NCBI GenBank assembly: GCA_035651155.1
Contig: DASRGG010000030.1
Location: 1-64,000, forward strand
Origin: CF-39 sp035651155
Lineage (GTDB): Bacteria; Chloroflexota; Limnocylindria; P2-11E
DNA: 64,000 nucleotides
Reading direction: 5' to 3'
Part shown: piece after piece, positions 26,526 through 35,838 of the stretch
Numbering within the stretch: the first letter of the stretch is position 1
Layout: every line of letters starts with the position of its first letter
The notes under the pieces: model-generated
Told to the model about the DNA's origin: nothing
Seen by the model: the letters and a program-made list of their open reading frames with translations, nothing else
Databases searched by the model: none
Program-made: the position numbers and the translations under genes

Positions 26526-27214
26526 CGGACGGCCGTCACGGGGAAGCCGGCAAGGCCCTTGGCCACGAGCTCGCGCGCGTAGGACAGGTCCTCGAACGTC
26601 GTGATCTTCAGGTTGCGCCGCTCCCCGAGCACCATCTTCGGCGGGATCCCGGCCGCGACGAGCGCCGCGGCGTCGTCGCTGTAGGAGCGCTCTCCCGCGG
26701 CCGCGCGCGCGCGAGCGAGCAGCTCGCGGCGGAAGACCTGCGGGGTCTGCGCGGACCAGAGGCCTTCGCGCGACACCTCTTCCGTCGCCGCCCCGGCCTC
26801 GTTCGCGCGGCGCACCGTGTCGGCGAGCGGCAGCCCCGCAACGGCCGAGCCATCGGCGGCGGCGATGTCCACACAGCGCGCGAAGAGGCTCGGCGGTACG
26901 AAGGGACGCGCCGCGTCGTGGATCGCGATCACGTCGGCGTCGCGCGCCGCGTCGAGCGCGGCCCACGAGGAGGCGGTGCGCGTCGCGCCGCCGGCGACCA
27001 CGCTCGCGCGCGGCGCGCGCGCGCGCACGATCTTCTCCACCGACGCGAGCTTCTCGGACGGCGCGACCACGACGATCTCGTCGAAGCAGGCCGCGGCGAC
27101 GCCCGCGGCGAGCGACCACGCCAGCACGGGCTCGCCGCCGAGATCGGCGAGCACCTTGTCGATGCCGGCCCGCGTCGCGTCGCCGGCGGCGAGGATGGCG
27201 AGGACGCGGCGCAC
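26522..27214 (-). CDS. ispD: 2-C-methyl-D-erythritol 4-phosphate cytidylyltransferase
   Basis: 230 aa nucleotidyltransferase: LAILAAGDATRAGIDKVLADL is the CTP-binding loop (the usual GxGTRM appears as GDATRA), VAGGATRTASSWAAL and VIAIHDAARPFVPP are conserved IspD motifs, and ...TPQVFRRELL and YSDDAAALVAAG follow. It adds CMP to MEP in non-mevalonate isoprenoid synthesis. The GTG start overlaps the stop of the PIN-TRAM gene by one base. Confidence 0.93.
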   Translation of the reverse strand: MRRVLAILAAGDATRAGIDKVLADLGGEPVLAWSLAAGVAAACFDEIVVVAPSEKLASVEKIVRARAPRASVVAGGATRTASSWAALDAARDADVIAIHDAARPFVPPSLFARCVDIAAADGSAVAGLPLADTVRRANEAGAATEEVSREGLWSAQTPQVFRRELLARARAAAGERSYSDDAAALVAAGIPPKMVLGERRNLKITTFEDLSYARELVAKGLAGFPVTAVR

Positions 27215-28290
27215 TAGTGGCTCGGGGCCCTCGGCCTGCGGAGATCGATGATCTCGCCCTTGGGCTGCGCGAAGATCATGCGGCCACCGACCGTCTGGAG
27301 CACACGCATCACGGTGACCGTGATCTCGCTGCCGCCCTGGAAGCGGACGCCGTTCTCGACGACGACCATCGTGCCGTCCTCGAGATACGCGACGCCCTGG
27401 CCGGGCTCCTTGCCCTCCTGGACGACGCGCACGGTGAGCTCGTCGCTGGGCAGCACGACCGGGCGCACGGCCTTCGCGAGATCGTTCACGTTGAGCACGA
27501 TCACGCCCTGCAGCTCCGCGACGCGGTTGAGACCGTAGTCGTTCGTCATGATCGGAACGCCCATCGACCTCGCGAGGGACACGAGCTTGCCGTCCGCGCC
27601 CGCGCCCGGCGGGTCCGCGTCGAGCAGCTCGATGTGGACGGTCGCCTCCTTCTGCATCTTCTGGAGCATCTCGAGACCGCGCCGGCCCCGCTCGCGCTTC
27701 AGCCCGTCGGACGAATCCGCGAAGTGCTGCAGCTCGCCGAGGATGAAGCGCGGCACGACGAGCGTGCCGCGGATGAAGCCCGTCTTCACGATGTCGGCCA
27801 CGCGGCCGTCGATGATCACCGACGTGTCGAGGAGCGCCCGCTCGGCGCCGACGCGCTCCTGCCGTCCATGACGGATATCGCGGACGAGCGCGCCGAGCTC
27901 CGCGCGTTTGATCGTGCCCGCCGCGCCTCCACCGAGACCGAGGACGACCGCGCCGACGATCGGCGCGAACCTCCCTAGGTTGTCCGGGAGGAACGAGAGC
28001 GGGAACGCGAGGAAGAGCGCGAGGATGAGTCCGACACCGGTGCCGAACGCGCCGCCCACCAGATCGCCCGCCGACGACTCGCGGATGCGCGTCGCGACCA
28101 AGCGCGCCGGACGCACGGTGACGTATGGAGCGCCGAGCCAGCCGAGGATCGCGCAGGCCGTGGCGAGAAGGAAGACGACGAGGACCTGATTCGAGACGGG
28201 TGTGACCTGCGAGACCTCGAGCAGCGACGCGCCGAGATAGAAGCCGAAGAACCAGCCGATGAGTGCTGCGCCGAGCCTGAGGAATGCCAC
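27214..28290 (-). CDS. PIN/TRAM-domain membrane protein (YacL family)
   Basis: About 358 aa. The N-terminus has several membrane helices (to about residue 135), then a PIN nuclease-like domain (LLDTSVIIDGRVADIV with the first Asp, and IMTNDYGLNRVAEL) and a C-terminal TRAM RNA-binding domain (VVQEGKEPGQGVAYLEDGTM and VVVENG). It is the standard neighbour of ispD in Gram-positive-type genomes; its role is unknown, presumably membrane-bound RNA binding or cleavage. GTG 28290 is preferred because AAAGGAG sits eight bases upstream; GTG 28299 would abut that site. Confidence 0.85.
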   Translation of the reverse strand: MAFLRLGAALIGWFFGFYLGASLLEVSQVTPVSNQVLVVFLLATACAILGWLGAPYVTVRPARLVATRIRESSAGDLVGGAFGTGVGLILALFLAFPLSFLPDNLGRFAPIVGAVVLGLGGGAAGTIKRAELGALVRDIRHGRQERVGAERALLDTSVIIDGRVADIVKTGFIRGTLVVPRFILGELQHFADSSDGLKRERGRRGLEMLQKMQKEATVHIELLDADPPGAGADGKLVSLARSMGVPIMTNDYGLNRVAELQGVIVLNVNDLAKAVRPVVLPSDELTVRVVQEGKEPGQGVAYLEDGTMVVVENGVRFQGGSEITVTVMRVLQTVGGRMIFAQPKGEIIDLRRPRAPSH

Positions 28291-28470
28291 GCTGTCCACT
28301 CCTTTCTACCGATGTCGATGGGCGTCAGCCGCGCCGTCCGACCGATGACGATGTGGTCGCCGACGGTGCGCGCCGCGCGGGATGGATAGGCCGGACAGAA
28401 CACGATGAGGCGAGTCTACCGCCGCGGCGGCCGGCGACGGCCCTGTTGGCCGAGCTGTCGGCTCGGCCGA

Positions 28471-29835
28471 TCAGGCCTCGGCGATACCCGAGCGGGTGAG
28501 CGCCTCGCGCAGTGTGGCCGCGCCCACGACTTCCACGCCCGTCCCATTGAGGTCCCCGAGGCTCGCCTGCGGCACCACGGCGCGGGTGAACCCGAGCCGC
28601 TGCGCCTCCTTCAGACGCGCCGCGACCCGCTGCACCCGCCGCAGCTCGCCGCCCAGGCCGAGCTCGCCGACGAACACCGTGCGCGGATCGGCGGCCCTCT
28701 CGCGGAGCGCGGACGCGAGCGCGACCGCGACGGCGAGGTCGGCCGCGGGCTCGCGGACACGAAGGCCGCCGACGAGATTCACGTAGACGTCGTGCTGCCC
28801 GAGCCCGATGCCCGCGCGCTTGGCGAGCACGGCGAGCAGCACCGCGAGCCGCTGCGGATCGGCGCCGTTCACCGTGCGCCGCGGCAGCCCGAACGACGTC
28901 GGCGTGACGAGCGCCTGCACCTCCACCAGGAGCGGGCGCGTGCCCTCGACCGTCGGCACGATGACGCTCCCCGCGATGCCCATGGTGCGCTCCTCGAGGA
29001 ACACCTCCGACGGATTCGCGACCTCGCGCAGCCCCGACTCCCCCATCTCGAACACGCCGACCTCGTCGGTCGAGCCGAAGCGGTTCTTCGTCCCGCGCAG
29101 GATGCGGAACGCGTGGAAGCGCTCGCCCTCGAGATAGAGGACGGCGTCGACGATGTGCTCGAGCACGCGCGGACCCGCGACGGCGCCCTCCTTCGTCACG
29201 TGCCCGACGAGGAAGACCGGGACGTCGTCGCCCTTCGCGACCTCGAGCAGCCGCGCCGCGCACTCGCGGAGCTGCGACACGCCGCCCGCCGCCGACGCGA
29301 TCACGTCCGAGGACATCGTCTGGATGGAATCGATGACCGTGAAGATCGGATGGATGCGGCGGATCTGTTCGATGATCGAGCCGAGGTCGGTCTCCGCGAG
29401 GACGAGGATGTTCGGCCCATCGATGCCGAAGCGCCGCGCGCGGAGCTTGATCTGCGCGGCGGACTCCTCGCCGGAGACGTAGAGCACGGTCCCGCGCTTC
29501 GACAGCGACGCGGAGGCCTGCATGAGCAGGCTGGACTTGCCGATGCCCGGATCGCCGCCGAGCAGCACGAGCGAGCCGCGCACGACGCCGCCGCCGAGCA
29601 CGCGATCGAACTCGCCGATGCCCGTGGAGATGCGCTCCTCGGCATCGTTCGGGACCGCGTCCAGCGGGATCGGCTCGCGCGGCTCGCGCGGAGCGCCACG
29701 ACCCTTCGGCGGCGCGACGACGCGCTCCTCCACGAGCGTGTTCCATCCCTGGCAATTCGGGCAGCGCCCGATCCACTTGGGGAACTGGTTTCCGCAGTTC
29801 TGGCAGACGAAGGCGGTCTTCGGTGCGGCGGGCAT
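28471..29835 (-). CDS. radA: DNA repair protein RadA (Sms)
   Basis: 454 aa. N-terminal zinc finger C11-x2-C14, C25-x2-C28 (CQNCGNQFPKW, RCPNCQGW), RecA-like ATPase with Walker A GGDPGIGKSS and Walker B FTVIDSIQT, the RadA-specific TKNRFGSTDEVGVFEM motif, and a Lon-protease-like C-terminal domain (HDVYVNLVGGLRVREPAADL). RadA promotes branch migration in recombinational repair. It sits between clpC and the PIN-TRAM gene, the same order as in Firmicutes and Actinobacteria. The start was chosen at ATG 29835, 19 bases after the last upstream stop-free run loses coding character. Confidence 0.95.
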   Translation of the reverse strand: MPAAPKTAFVCQNCGNQFPKWIGRCPNCQGWNTLVEERVVAPPKGRGAPREPREPIPLDAVPNDAEERISTGIGEFDRVLGGGVVRGSLVLLGGDPGIGKSSLLMQASASLSKRGTVLYVSGEESAAQIKLRARRFGIDGPNILVLAETDLGSIIEQIRRIHPIFTVIDSIQTMSSDVIASAAGGVSQLRECAARLLEVAKGDDVPVFLVGHVTKEGAVAGPRVLEHIVDAVLYLEGERFHAFRILRGTKNRFGSTDEVGVFEMGESGLREVANPSEVFLEERTMGIAGSVIVPTVEGTRPLLVEVQALVTPTSFGLPRRTVNGADPQRLAVLLAVLAKRAGIGLGQHDVYVNLVGGLRVREPAADLAVAVALASALRERAADPRTVFVGELGLGGELRRVQRVAARLKEAQRLGFTRAVVPQASLGDLNGTGVEVVGAATLREALTRSGIAEA

Positions 29836-29930
29836 CCGACCAAGTATCGACCAGGCGTTGCGCCGGAGCGGCCGCCGCGCCGCGGCCGCAGGCGACACGC
29901 CAAGGAGATGAGCACGGCGAAGCCGCGCGA

Positions 29931-32426
29931 TTACGGGGCGACGGGAACGGGCTTGGGCGCCTCGACGTCCACGCGTTCGATGGTGAGCTTGCCGTCGACC
30001 GGGTGCACGCGAACGCTGTCGCCCGCGTGGAACTGACCCTGCAGGAGCATCTCGGCCAGCGGGTCGGCGATCTCGTTCTGGATCGACCGCGCGAGCGGGC
30101 GAGCGCCGAAGTTCGAGTCGTAGCCGACCGAGGCGATGTGGTCCTTCGCCTCGTCCGTGACAACCAGGGCGATCTCCTGCGAGGCGAGCTGCTTGCGCAC
30201 GCCGGCGAGCTCGAGCTCGACGATCTTCCGGACCTCTTCCTTGTTCAGCGGCTGGAAGACCACGGTCGCGTCGATGCGGTTGAGGAACTCGGGACGGAAG
30301 AAGCGCTTCATCTCCTCGGTGACGCGCTCCTTCATGCGCTCGTACTGCGCCTGCGTGTCCGCGTCGTCGCCCTCACCCTTGGTGCGGAACCCAAGCGCGG
30401 ATTCGCTCTTCAGGAGCTTCTGCGCGAGGTTGCTGGTCATGATGATGATCGTGTTGCGGAAGTCGACGGTGCGGCCCTTCGCGTCCGCGAGGCGGCCCTC
30501 GTCGAAGATCTGCAGCAGGATGTTGAAGACCTCGGGGTGCGCCTTCTCGATCTCGTCGAGGAGGATCACGCAGTACGACTTGCGGCGCACGATCTCGGTG
30601 AGCTGGCCGCCCTCTTCGTACCCGACGTAGCCGGGCGGCGAGCCGACCAGGCGCGACACGTTGTGCCGCTCCATGTAGTCGGACATGTCGATCTTCACCA
30701 CGTTCTCCTGGCTGCCGAACATGAACTCGGCGAGCTGGCGAGCGAGGTGCGTCTTGCCGGTACCGGTGGGGCCGACGAAGAAGAACACGCCGATCGGGCG
30801 CCGCGGATCCTTCAGGCCGGCGCGCGCGCGGCGGACGGCGCGCGAGATCGTGGTCACGGCGGCGTCCTGCCCGATGACCTTCGCGTGCAGCGCCTCCTCC
30901 ATGCGGAGGAGCTTCTGCGTCTCTTCCTCGGCGAGGCGGCGGACCGGGATTCCGGTCCACATCGAGACGACCTCGGCGATGTCCTCGTCGGTCACCTCGG
31001 GACGCTTCTGCGACTGCGCGAGGATCCAATCGGCCTTCGCCTGGTTGAGCTTGTCCTGCTGCGCGCGCTCCTTCTGGCGGAGCGTCGAGGCGAGCTCGTA
31101 CTGCTGCGCCTCCATGGCCGCTTCCTTCTCGGCGACGACCTTGTCGAGCTCCTTCTGGGCTTCCTTCACGTCGGTCGGCAGCGTCGAGTAGCGCAGGCGG
31201 ACGCGGCTCGCGGCCTCGTCCATGAGGTCGATGGCCTTGTCCGGCAGGAAGCGATCGGTGATGTAGCGTGCCGAGAGCTCGGCCGCCGCCTTCACCGCGT
31301 CGTCGCTGATGGCGACCTTGTGGTGGTCTTCGTAGCGCGAGCGGATGCCCATGAGGATCGCCTGCGTCTCCTCGATCGAGGGCTCCTCGACCATCACGGG
31401 CTGGAAGCGGCGCTCGAGCGCCGCGTCGCGCTCGATGTACTTGCGGAACTCGTCCAGCGTCGTCGCGCCGATGCACTGAAGCTCGCCGCGCGCGAGCGAC
31501 GGCTTCAGGATGTTCGCCGCGTCGACCGCACCCTCCGCCGCACCCGCCCCCACGAGCGTGTGCAGCTCGTCGATGAACAGGATGACGTCGTGCGCGTGAC
31601 GGAGCTCCTCGATGATCTTCTTGAGGCGCTCCTCGAACTCGCCGCGGTACTTCGTGCCCGCGACGAGCGACCCGATGTCGAGCGTGAGCACGCGCTTGCC
31701 CTGCAGCGTCTCGGGCACGTCACCCTTCACGATGCGGTGCGCGAGGCCCTCGGCGATGGCGGTCTTGCCGACGCCCGGCTCTCCGATGAGCGCCGGGTTG
31801 TTCTTGGTGCGGCGGCTCAGGATTTGGATGACGCGCTCGATCTCCTTCTCGCGGCCGATGACCGGATCGAGCTGCTGCGCCTTGGACATCGCGGTGAGGT
31901 TCACGCCGAGCTGATCGAGCGTCGGTGTCTTTGACTGGGAGGCCTTGCCGCCCGCGGTCGCCGTCTCCGCCGTCGCCGGGTGCTGCTGGCCGAGCGTCGC
32001 GATGACCTGGTGCCGGACCTTCTCGAGCGACACGCCGAGCGACTCGAGCACGCCCGAGGCGATGCCCTCGCCCTCACGGACCAGCCCGAGGAGCAGATGC
32101 TCCGTGCCGACGTGGCTGTGGCCGAGCTTGCGGGCCTCATCGATGGCGAGCTCGATGACCTTCTTGGTGCGCGGCGAGAGGGTGATCTCGCTGGGCGAGG
32201 TCGTGGAATCGCCGCGGCCGATGATGAATTCGACGGCCGTGCGGACCTTGGAGAGCTCGACGCCGAGGGAGTCCAGGACGCGGGCGGCGACACCCTCGCC
32301 TTCGCGGACGAGACCGAGCAGGAGGTGCTCGGTACCGATGTAGTTGTGGTTGAACCGGATGGCCTCATCCTGGGCTAGCGCAAGGACCCTCTTCGCCCGG
32401 TCGTTGAAGCGGTCGAAGGGTCCCAT
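29931..32426 (-). CDS. clpC: ClpC, AAA+ unfoldase of the Clp protease
   Basis: 831 aa. Two Clp_N repeats (GTEHLLLGLVREGEGVA and GTEHLLLGLVREGEGIA), AAA domain 1 with GEPGVGKTAIAEGLA, a middle coiled-coil with UVR-like EVAEKEAAM segment, AAA domain 2 with GPTGTGKTHLA and a C-terminal D2-small domain. It unfolds proteins for ClpP and acts as a chaperone. ATG 32426 has AAGGC upstream, and a TATAAT box lies 48 bp upstream in the gap after the S1 gene. It probably has its own promoter in this minus-strand run. Confidence 0.96.
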   Translation of the reverse strand: MGPFDRFNDRAKRVLALAQDEAIRFNHNYIGTEHLLLGLVREGEGVAARVLDSLGVELSKVRTAVEFIIGRGDSTTSPSEITLSPRTKKVIELAIDEARKLGHSHVGTEHLLLGLVREGEGIASGVLESLGVSLEKVRHQVIATLGQQHPATAETATAGGKASQSKTPTLDQLGVNLTAMSKAQQLDPVIGREKEIERVIQILSRRTKNNPALIGEPGVGKTAIAEGLAHRIVKGDVPETLQGKRVLTLDIGSLVAGTKYRGEFEERLKKIIEELRHAHDVILFIDELHTLVGAGAAEGAVDAANILKPSLARGELQCIGATTLDEFRKYIERDAALERRFQPVMVEEPSIEETQAILMGIRSRYEDHHKVAISDDAVKAAAELSARYITDRFLPDKAIDLMDEAASRVRLRYSTLPTDVKEAQKELDKVVAEKEAAMEAQQYELASTLRQKERAQQDKLNQAKADWILAQSQKRPEVTDEDIAEVVSMWTGIPVRRLAEEETQKLLRMEEALHAKVIGQDAAVTTISRAVRRARAGLKDPRRPIGVFFFVGPTGTGKTHLARQLAEFMFGSQENVVKIDMSDYMERHNVSRLVGSPPGYVGYEEGGQLTEIVRRKSYCVILLDEIEKAHPEVFNILLQIFDEGRLADAKGRTVDFRNTIIIMTSNLAQKLLKSESALGFRTKGEGDDADTQAQYERMKERVTEEMKRFFRPEFLNRIDATVVFQPLNKEEVRKIVELELAGVRKQLASQEIALVVTDEAKDHIASVGYDSNFGARPLARSIQNEIADPLAEMLLQGQFHAGDSVRVHPVDGKLTIERVDVEAPKPVPVAP

Positions 32427-32473
32427 CAGGCTGCCTTGTACCTATATATCGGCTGAGGTGTCATCTGGTTCCG

Positions 32474-32479
32474 ATTATA
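32474..32479 (-). promoter_or_regulatory. clpC: TATAAT -10 box upstream of clpC
   Basis: A perfect TATAAT in very GC-rich DNA, 48 bp upstream of the clpC ATG. The -35 region (CCTTCC at 17-bp spacing) is poor. No CtsR or HrcA/CIRCE operator is visible in the gap. Confidence 0.5.
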
Positions 32480-32516
32480 CGTTCGGGAAGACATGCGGAA
32501 GGACTCCCGACAAGGC

Positions 32517-33602
32517 TCAGGTGCGACCTGCAAGCCGGGCGGAGAGCGAAAGGTGCCGGCGTACGGCATCGACACCCACGATCTTGACCACAAGGACGTC
32601 ACCCACACGCACGACCTCGTGCGGATCGGCCACGCGGTGATCGGCGAGCTCGCTGACATGCACGAGGCCCTCGACGCCCTCCGCGACCCTGGCGAAGGCG
32701 CCGTACGGCATCACCCGCGTGACGGTCGCCTCGACCGATTGGCCCACCTGCACCGCCTTGACGAAGCGATCCCAGGGGTCGCCGCCGAGGCGTTTGATCG
32801 AGAGGCTGATGCGCTGGCGTTCCCGATCGATCCCGATCACCATCACGCGGACCTTCTTCCCGACCGTAAAGAGCGAGGTCGGCTCGATACCCCTTTCCCA
32901 AGTGATCTCCGAACGGTGCACGAGGCCATCTGCCACGCCGACGTCCACGAACACACCGTAGGACGTCACGCTCACGACCGTGCCCTCGCGAACGTCCCCC
33001 TCGACGAGCTCCGCGGCGCCCCGGGCCTTCCGTTCGCGCCGCAGCTGCTGCGTCGCGGCCTTTTCGGACAGGATGAGTCGGTCGCGCTTCGGGTCGACCT
33101 CCAGCACGCGCAGGCGCAGCCGCTTCCCCACGAGCGCGCGGACCGGTCCGGGCACGCCCGGCTCGGTCGTGTCGATCGCTCCGATGGAACCAAGCTGCGA
33201 CAACGGCACGAATCCGCGCATACCCACGTCGACGACGACGCCACCGCGGTTCGCATCGATGACGGCGGCGTCGATGAGCTCGCCGGAGCGCCGCAGCTCC
33301 TCCAGGTGCGTCCACCGGCGGCGGTGTCGCGGGCGTCTCAGTGAGAGGACGACGCGGCCGTCGGGGCCCTCGGGCTGAACGACGGTCGCGGCGATGTGCT
33401 CACCGACGCGCAGCTGCTCCGCGCCGGCATCGCGAACGGAGAGCACGCCGGCGGGACGGTCACCGAGATCGATCGTCGCCTCCTCGCCGCTGATCGCGGC
33501 GACGGTTCCTTCCACCCTTTCGCCGACGCGCAGCGGACGGAGCGAGCCTCCGTGTGTCTCGGACGCGAGGAGCTCTTCCATCGTCTCCGGGTCGACGGAC
33601 AT
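32517..33602 (-). CDS. Four-S1-domain RNA-binding protein (RpsA-like)
   Basis: 361 aa made of four S1 OB-fold repeats, at about residues 25-95 (VGERVEGTVAAISGEEATIDLG), 105-185 (GVVVDVGMRGFVPLSQL), 200-275 (VREGTVVSVTSYGVFVDVG) and 290-360 (VGQSVEATVTRVMPYGAFARV). The last two, ending in LVHVSELA and DPWDRF, are the strongest. It resembles short ribosomal S1 homologues of Gram-positive bacteria and may aid mRNA binding. ATG 33602 lies only 22 bp from the first possible start of the divergent regulator gene, so the two promoters overlap. Confidence 0.85.
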   Translation of the reverse strand: MSVDPETMEELLASETHGGSLRPLRVGERVEGTVAAISGEEATIDLGDRPAGVLSVRDAGAEQLRVGEHIAATVVQPEGPDGRVVLSLRRPRHRRRWTHLEELRRSGELIDAAVIDANRGGVVVDVGMRGFVPLSQLGSIGAIDTTEPGVPGPVRALVGKRLRLRVLEVDPKRDRLILSEKAATQQLRRERKARGAAELVEGDVREGTVVSVTSYGVFVDVGVADGLVHRSEITWERGIEPTSLFTVGKKVRVMVIGIDRERQRISLSIKRLGGDPWDRFVKAVQVGQSVEATVTRVMPYGAFARVAEGVEGLVHVSELADHRVADPHEVVRVGDVLVVKIVGVDAVRRHLSLSARLAGRT

Positions 33603-33624
33603 GCTGGAACGGCGGGCATAACCG

Positions 33625-35592
33625 GTGCCACCGATACAATCCGGCAAACCGGTACTGAGGAGGAGCACCGTCAACCCGACGGCGCGCTGGCCGGAACGCC
33701 TGGAGCACCTTGCGACGCTGCTTCGAGCGGACGCGCTCGCGGTCGTCTCAGCGACCCCCGCAGGACCCTCGACGGTCTTCTCGTACCGGCTCGACGGCGA
33801 CGTCGACTGGTTCGCCGTGCTCGGTGCCGACCTCTTCGCGCGCTCTGACCGGGGCGCGTTCGTGACGGCCATCCCGGCTGGTCGCTGGACGAACAGCGCC
33901 GCGTACGCCGTCATCGCCCCGCTCGACGGGTGGAACGGGCAGGCCGTGCTCTGCGGCCTGCGCCATGAGGTGCCGTTCGACGCGGTGGAGGCGAGCGCGG
34001 CGATGGCCGCGGCGCGCATGCTGGAGATGAGCGCGCTCGAAGGCCGCGCGCTCGCGGAGACGCTGCGGCAGAGCGCGTCGCTGGAGGAGCGGCTGGAGAT
34101 GCTCTCCGGCATCGGCGACGCCCTGGGCGAGGCAGGGGACACGAGCGCTCTGCTCGCCCGCGCGGTGCAGGAGATCGCACGGCGGATGGGCGCGGGCGCC
34201 GCGTCGATCATGCTCGTGGAGGGCGACCGGCTGCGACTGCGCGCATCGGTCGGCCTGTCGAGCGATGCGGCGATGGCTGGCGGCCAGCGCGTCGGAGAGG
34301 GCATCGCCGGATGGGTGGCGGCGAACGGCGAGCGGATCGTGCTGCACGGGCCTGTGGACGACACGCGATTCCAAGGAGTGGATCCTGACGCCGGCGAGGC
34401 GGTGAGCGTTCCGCTGCGCGCCGGCGGCGACGTGCTCGGCGTCCTGAACGTGAAGCGACCCGGCACGGCCGATGGCTTCGCCGATCGGCACGAGCTCCTC
34501 GATGCGATGGCCGCGGATCTCGCCCGCGCGCTCCGCGCGTTGAACGTGATCGCCCATCTGGCTCACGCGCGCGACGATGTGCGCGGCTACGCGGAGGTCG
34601 CGCGCGCCGTCGCCACGGGGGACGTGTCGGCCGCGCTCGACGCCACCATCGCCCTCGGGCATCACGCCGTCGCCGTACGGGACGCCACGGGACGCGTGCT
34701 CGGCGTGCGCGCGGTCGAAGGCGACGAGGCGTGCCGGGAATCCGCGATCCGCGCGAGCGCGACCGCCCGCTCCGGCTCGCCGTCCGGCACCGGGGTCGGG
34801 TTCGCGCGCCACGGCACTGGATACCGCGAGGACGAGGGCGAGCTCGCACAGCGAACCGCCGACACCCTGGCGCTGCTGGGACGGACCGCGGCCGCGGAGA
34901 GCCCTGCCGCCGCGCTGCGCGTGCTCGCGGTCGAAGACCACCCGGTCATGCGGCTGGGGCTGCGGGCGATGCTCGAGCGCGAAGGATTCGTCGTCGCCGG
35001 CGCCACGGCGACGTGCGCCGAGGCCGTCGGCCTCCTTGCCGACGCGTCCGCCGACGTCGTCCTGCTCGACCTCCGGCTCCCCGACGCGACGGGGACGGAG
35101 GCCGTGACGCGCCTGCGCGAGGCGGCGCCGGCCCTGCCGATCGTCGTCTTCAGCGTCGACCGGACGCCCGCGCTCATCCGCGCCTCGGTCCGCGCGGGCG
35201 CCAGCGGCTACGTCACGAAGGACGCGCCGATCAGCCGGCTCGTGGCCGCGCTCCGCGCCGCCGCCGCGGGCCTCGTCGTGATGGGTCCGGATGAGGCGAT
35301 CGCCGCCGCCGGCAACGTCACGCCCGCACCCACGAATGGGGATGAGCACGCCACGCCCGTGCACGAGCCCGCGAGCGGCGGGACCGAAGCGCCGCACGAT
35401 CCGCTCACGCCGCGTGAGCTCGAGCTCCTCCGCTACATGGCCGAGGGGTACACGAACAAAGAGGTCGCCCGGGCCATGGTGCTCGCCGAGGACACGGTGA
35501 AGAAGGCCGTCCAGACGCTCATCGCGAAGCTGGGGGCCGCCGATCGGACCCACGCCGTCGTGGTCGCGCTCCGCAGCCACCTCATCGACTGA
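33625..35592 (+). CDS. GAF - response regulator - LuxR hybrid transcription regulator
   Basis: About 640-655 aa with three parts: a GAF sensor region with coiled linkers (roughly 20-430; best GAF match 175-290, ARAVQEIARRMGAGAASIML), a receiver domain (432-550) with ED..VMRLGL, phospho-acceptor VVLLDLRLPD and VFSVDRTP, and a LuxR helix-turn-helix (590-655; LTPRELELLRYMAEGYTNKE). It probably senses a small ligand and binds DNA as a dimer. GTG 33625 is the first start, but a strong GAGGAGG box and TACAAT box point to a start at 33670, where the codon is GTC. It is divergent from the S1 gene. Confidence 0.85.
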   Translation: MPPIQSGKPVLRRSTVNPTARWPERLEHLATLLRADALAVVSATPAGPSTVFSYRLDGDVDWFAVLGADLFARSDRGAFVTAIPAGRWTNSAAYAVIAPLDGWNGQAVLCGLRHEVPFDAVEASAAMAAARMLEMSALEGRALAETLRQSASLEERLEMLSGIGDALGEAGDTSALLARAVQEIARRMGAGAASIMLVEGDRLRLRASVGLSSDAAMAGGQRVGEGIAGWVAANGERIVLHGPVDDTRFQGVDPDAGEAVSVPLRAGGDVLGVLNVKRPGTADGFADRHELLDAMAADLARALRALNVIAHLAHARDDVRGYAEVARAVATGDVSAALDATIALGHHAVAVRDATGRVLGVRAVEGDEACRESAIRASATARSGSPSGTGVGFARHGTGYREDEGELAQRTADTLALLGRTAAAESPAAALRVLAVEDHPVMRLGLRAMLEREGFVVAGATATCAEAVGLLADASADVVLLDLRLPDATGTEAVTRLREAAPALPIVVFSVDRTPALIRASVRAGASGYVTKDAPISRLVAALRAAAAGLVVMGPDEAIAAAGNVTPAPTNGDEHATPVHEPASGGTEAPHDPLTPRELELLRYMAEGYTNKEVARAMVLAEDTVKKAVQTLIAKLGAADRTHAVVVALRSHLID

Positions 35593-35624
35593 TCCGACCT
35601 CCGCCGGCCAGACGCGCCGGCCGC

Positions 35625-35652
35625 AGCACGGGCGGGTATCCCCCCCCGTGCT
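35625..35652 (+). terminator. GC-rich terminator hairpin after the GAF-LuxR gene
   Basis: AGCACGGG pairs with CCCGTGCT, with three further G-C pairs inside and a TAT loop, 33 bp after the stop at 35592. It has no U-run, so it may act as a Rho-assisted or GC-type terminator. Confidence 0.5.
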
Positions 35653-35670
35653 CCCCCGCTAGACCGCACG

Positions 35671-35789
35671 CTGGCCGCTAAACGGCGGGAGCCCGAGTGG
35701 GTACGCGAAATGTGCCTGAACGGGGATTAACCCCACGCTCAAGCGACGGCACATTTGGTCAACCGGGACGCCTCGGAGGGGCCGGCCAG
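35671..35789 (+). ncRNA. Candidate structured leader RNA upstream of the sigma factor
   Basis: A 119-nt segment is closed by a 7-bp stem (CTGGCCG 35671-35677 with CGGCCAG 35783-35789). It contains a perfect 9-bp stem (AAATGTGCC 35708-35716 with GGCACATTT 35748-35756) enclosing a GGGG-ATTAA-CCCC hairpin. CCGAG (35693) can pair with CTCGG (35772). The layout resembles a riboswitch or cis-regulatory RNA, 50 nt before the sigma-factor start. I could not match it to a named class. Confidence 0.45.
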
Positions 35790-35838
35790 GAATGGCTGAG
35801 GTGGTGGCGGGGCGTTGCGGTAGGGGAGGGGGACCGGC

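Noticed and set aside
28300..28403. Short frame reading VGDHIVIGRTARL upstream of the PIN-TRAM gene, suggestive of CarD
   Set aside because: Only about 30 residues, no CarD core, no ribosome binding site, and it runs into the next gene's leader.
29823..31934. 703-aa plus-strand open frame opposite clpC
   Set aside because: Antisense shadow; ClpC on the other strand accounts for all conservation.
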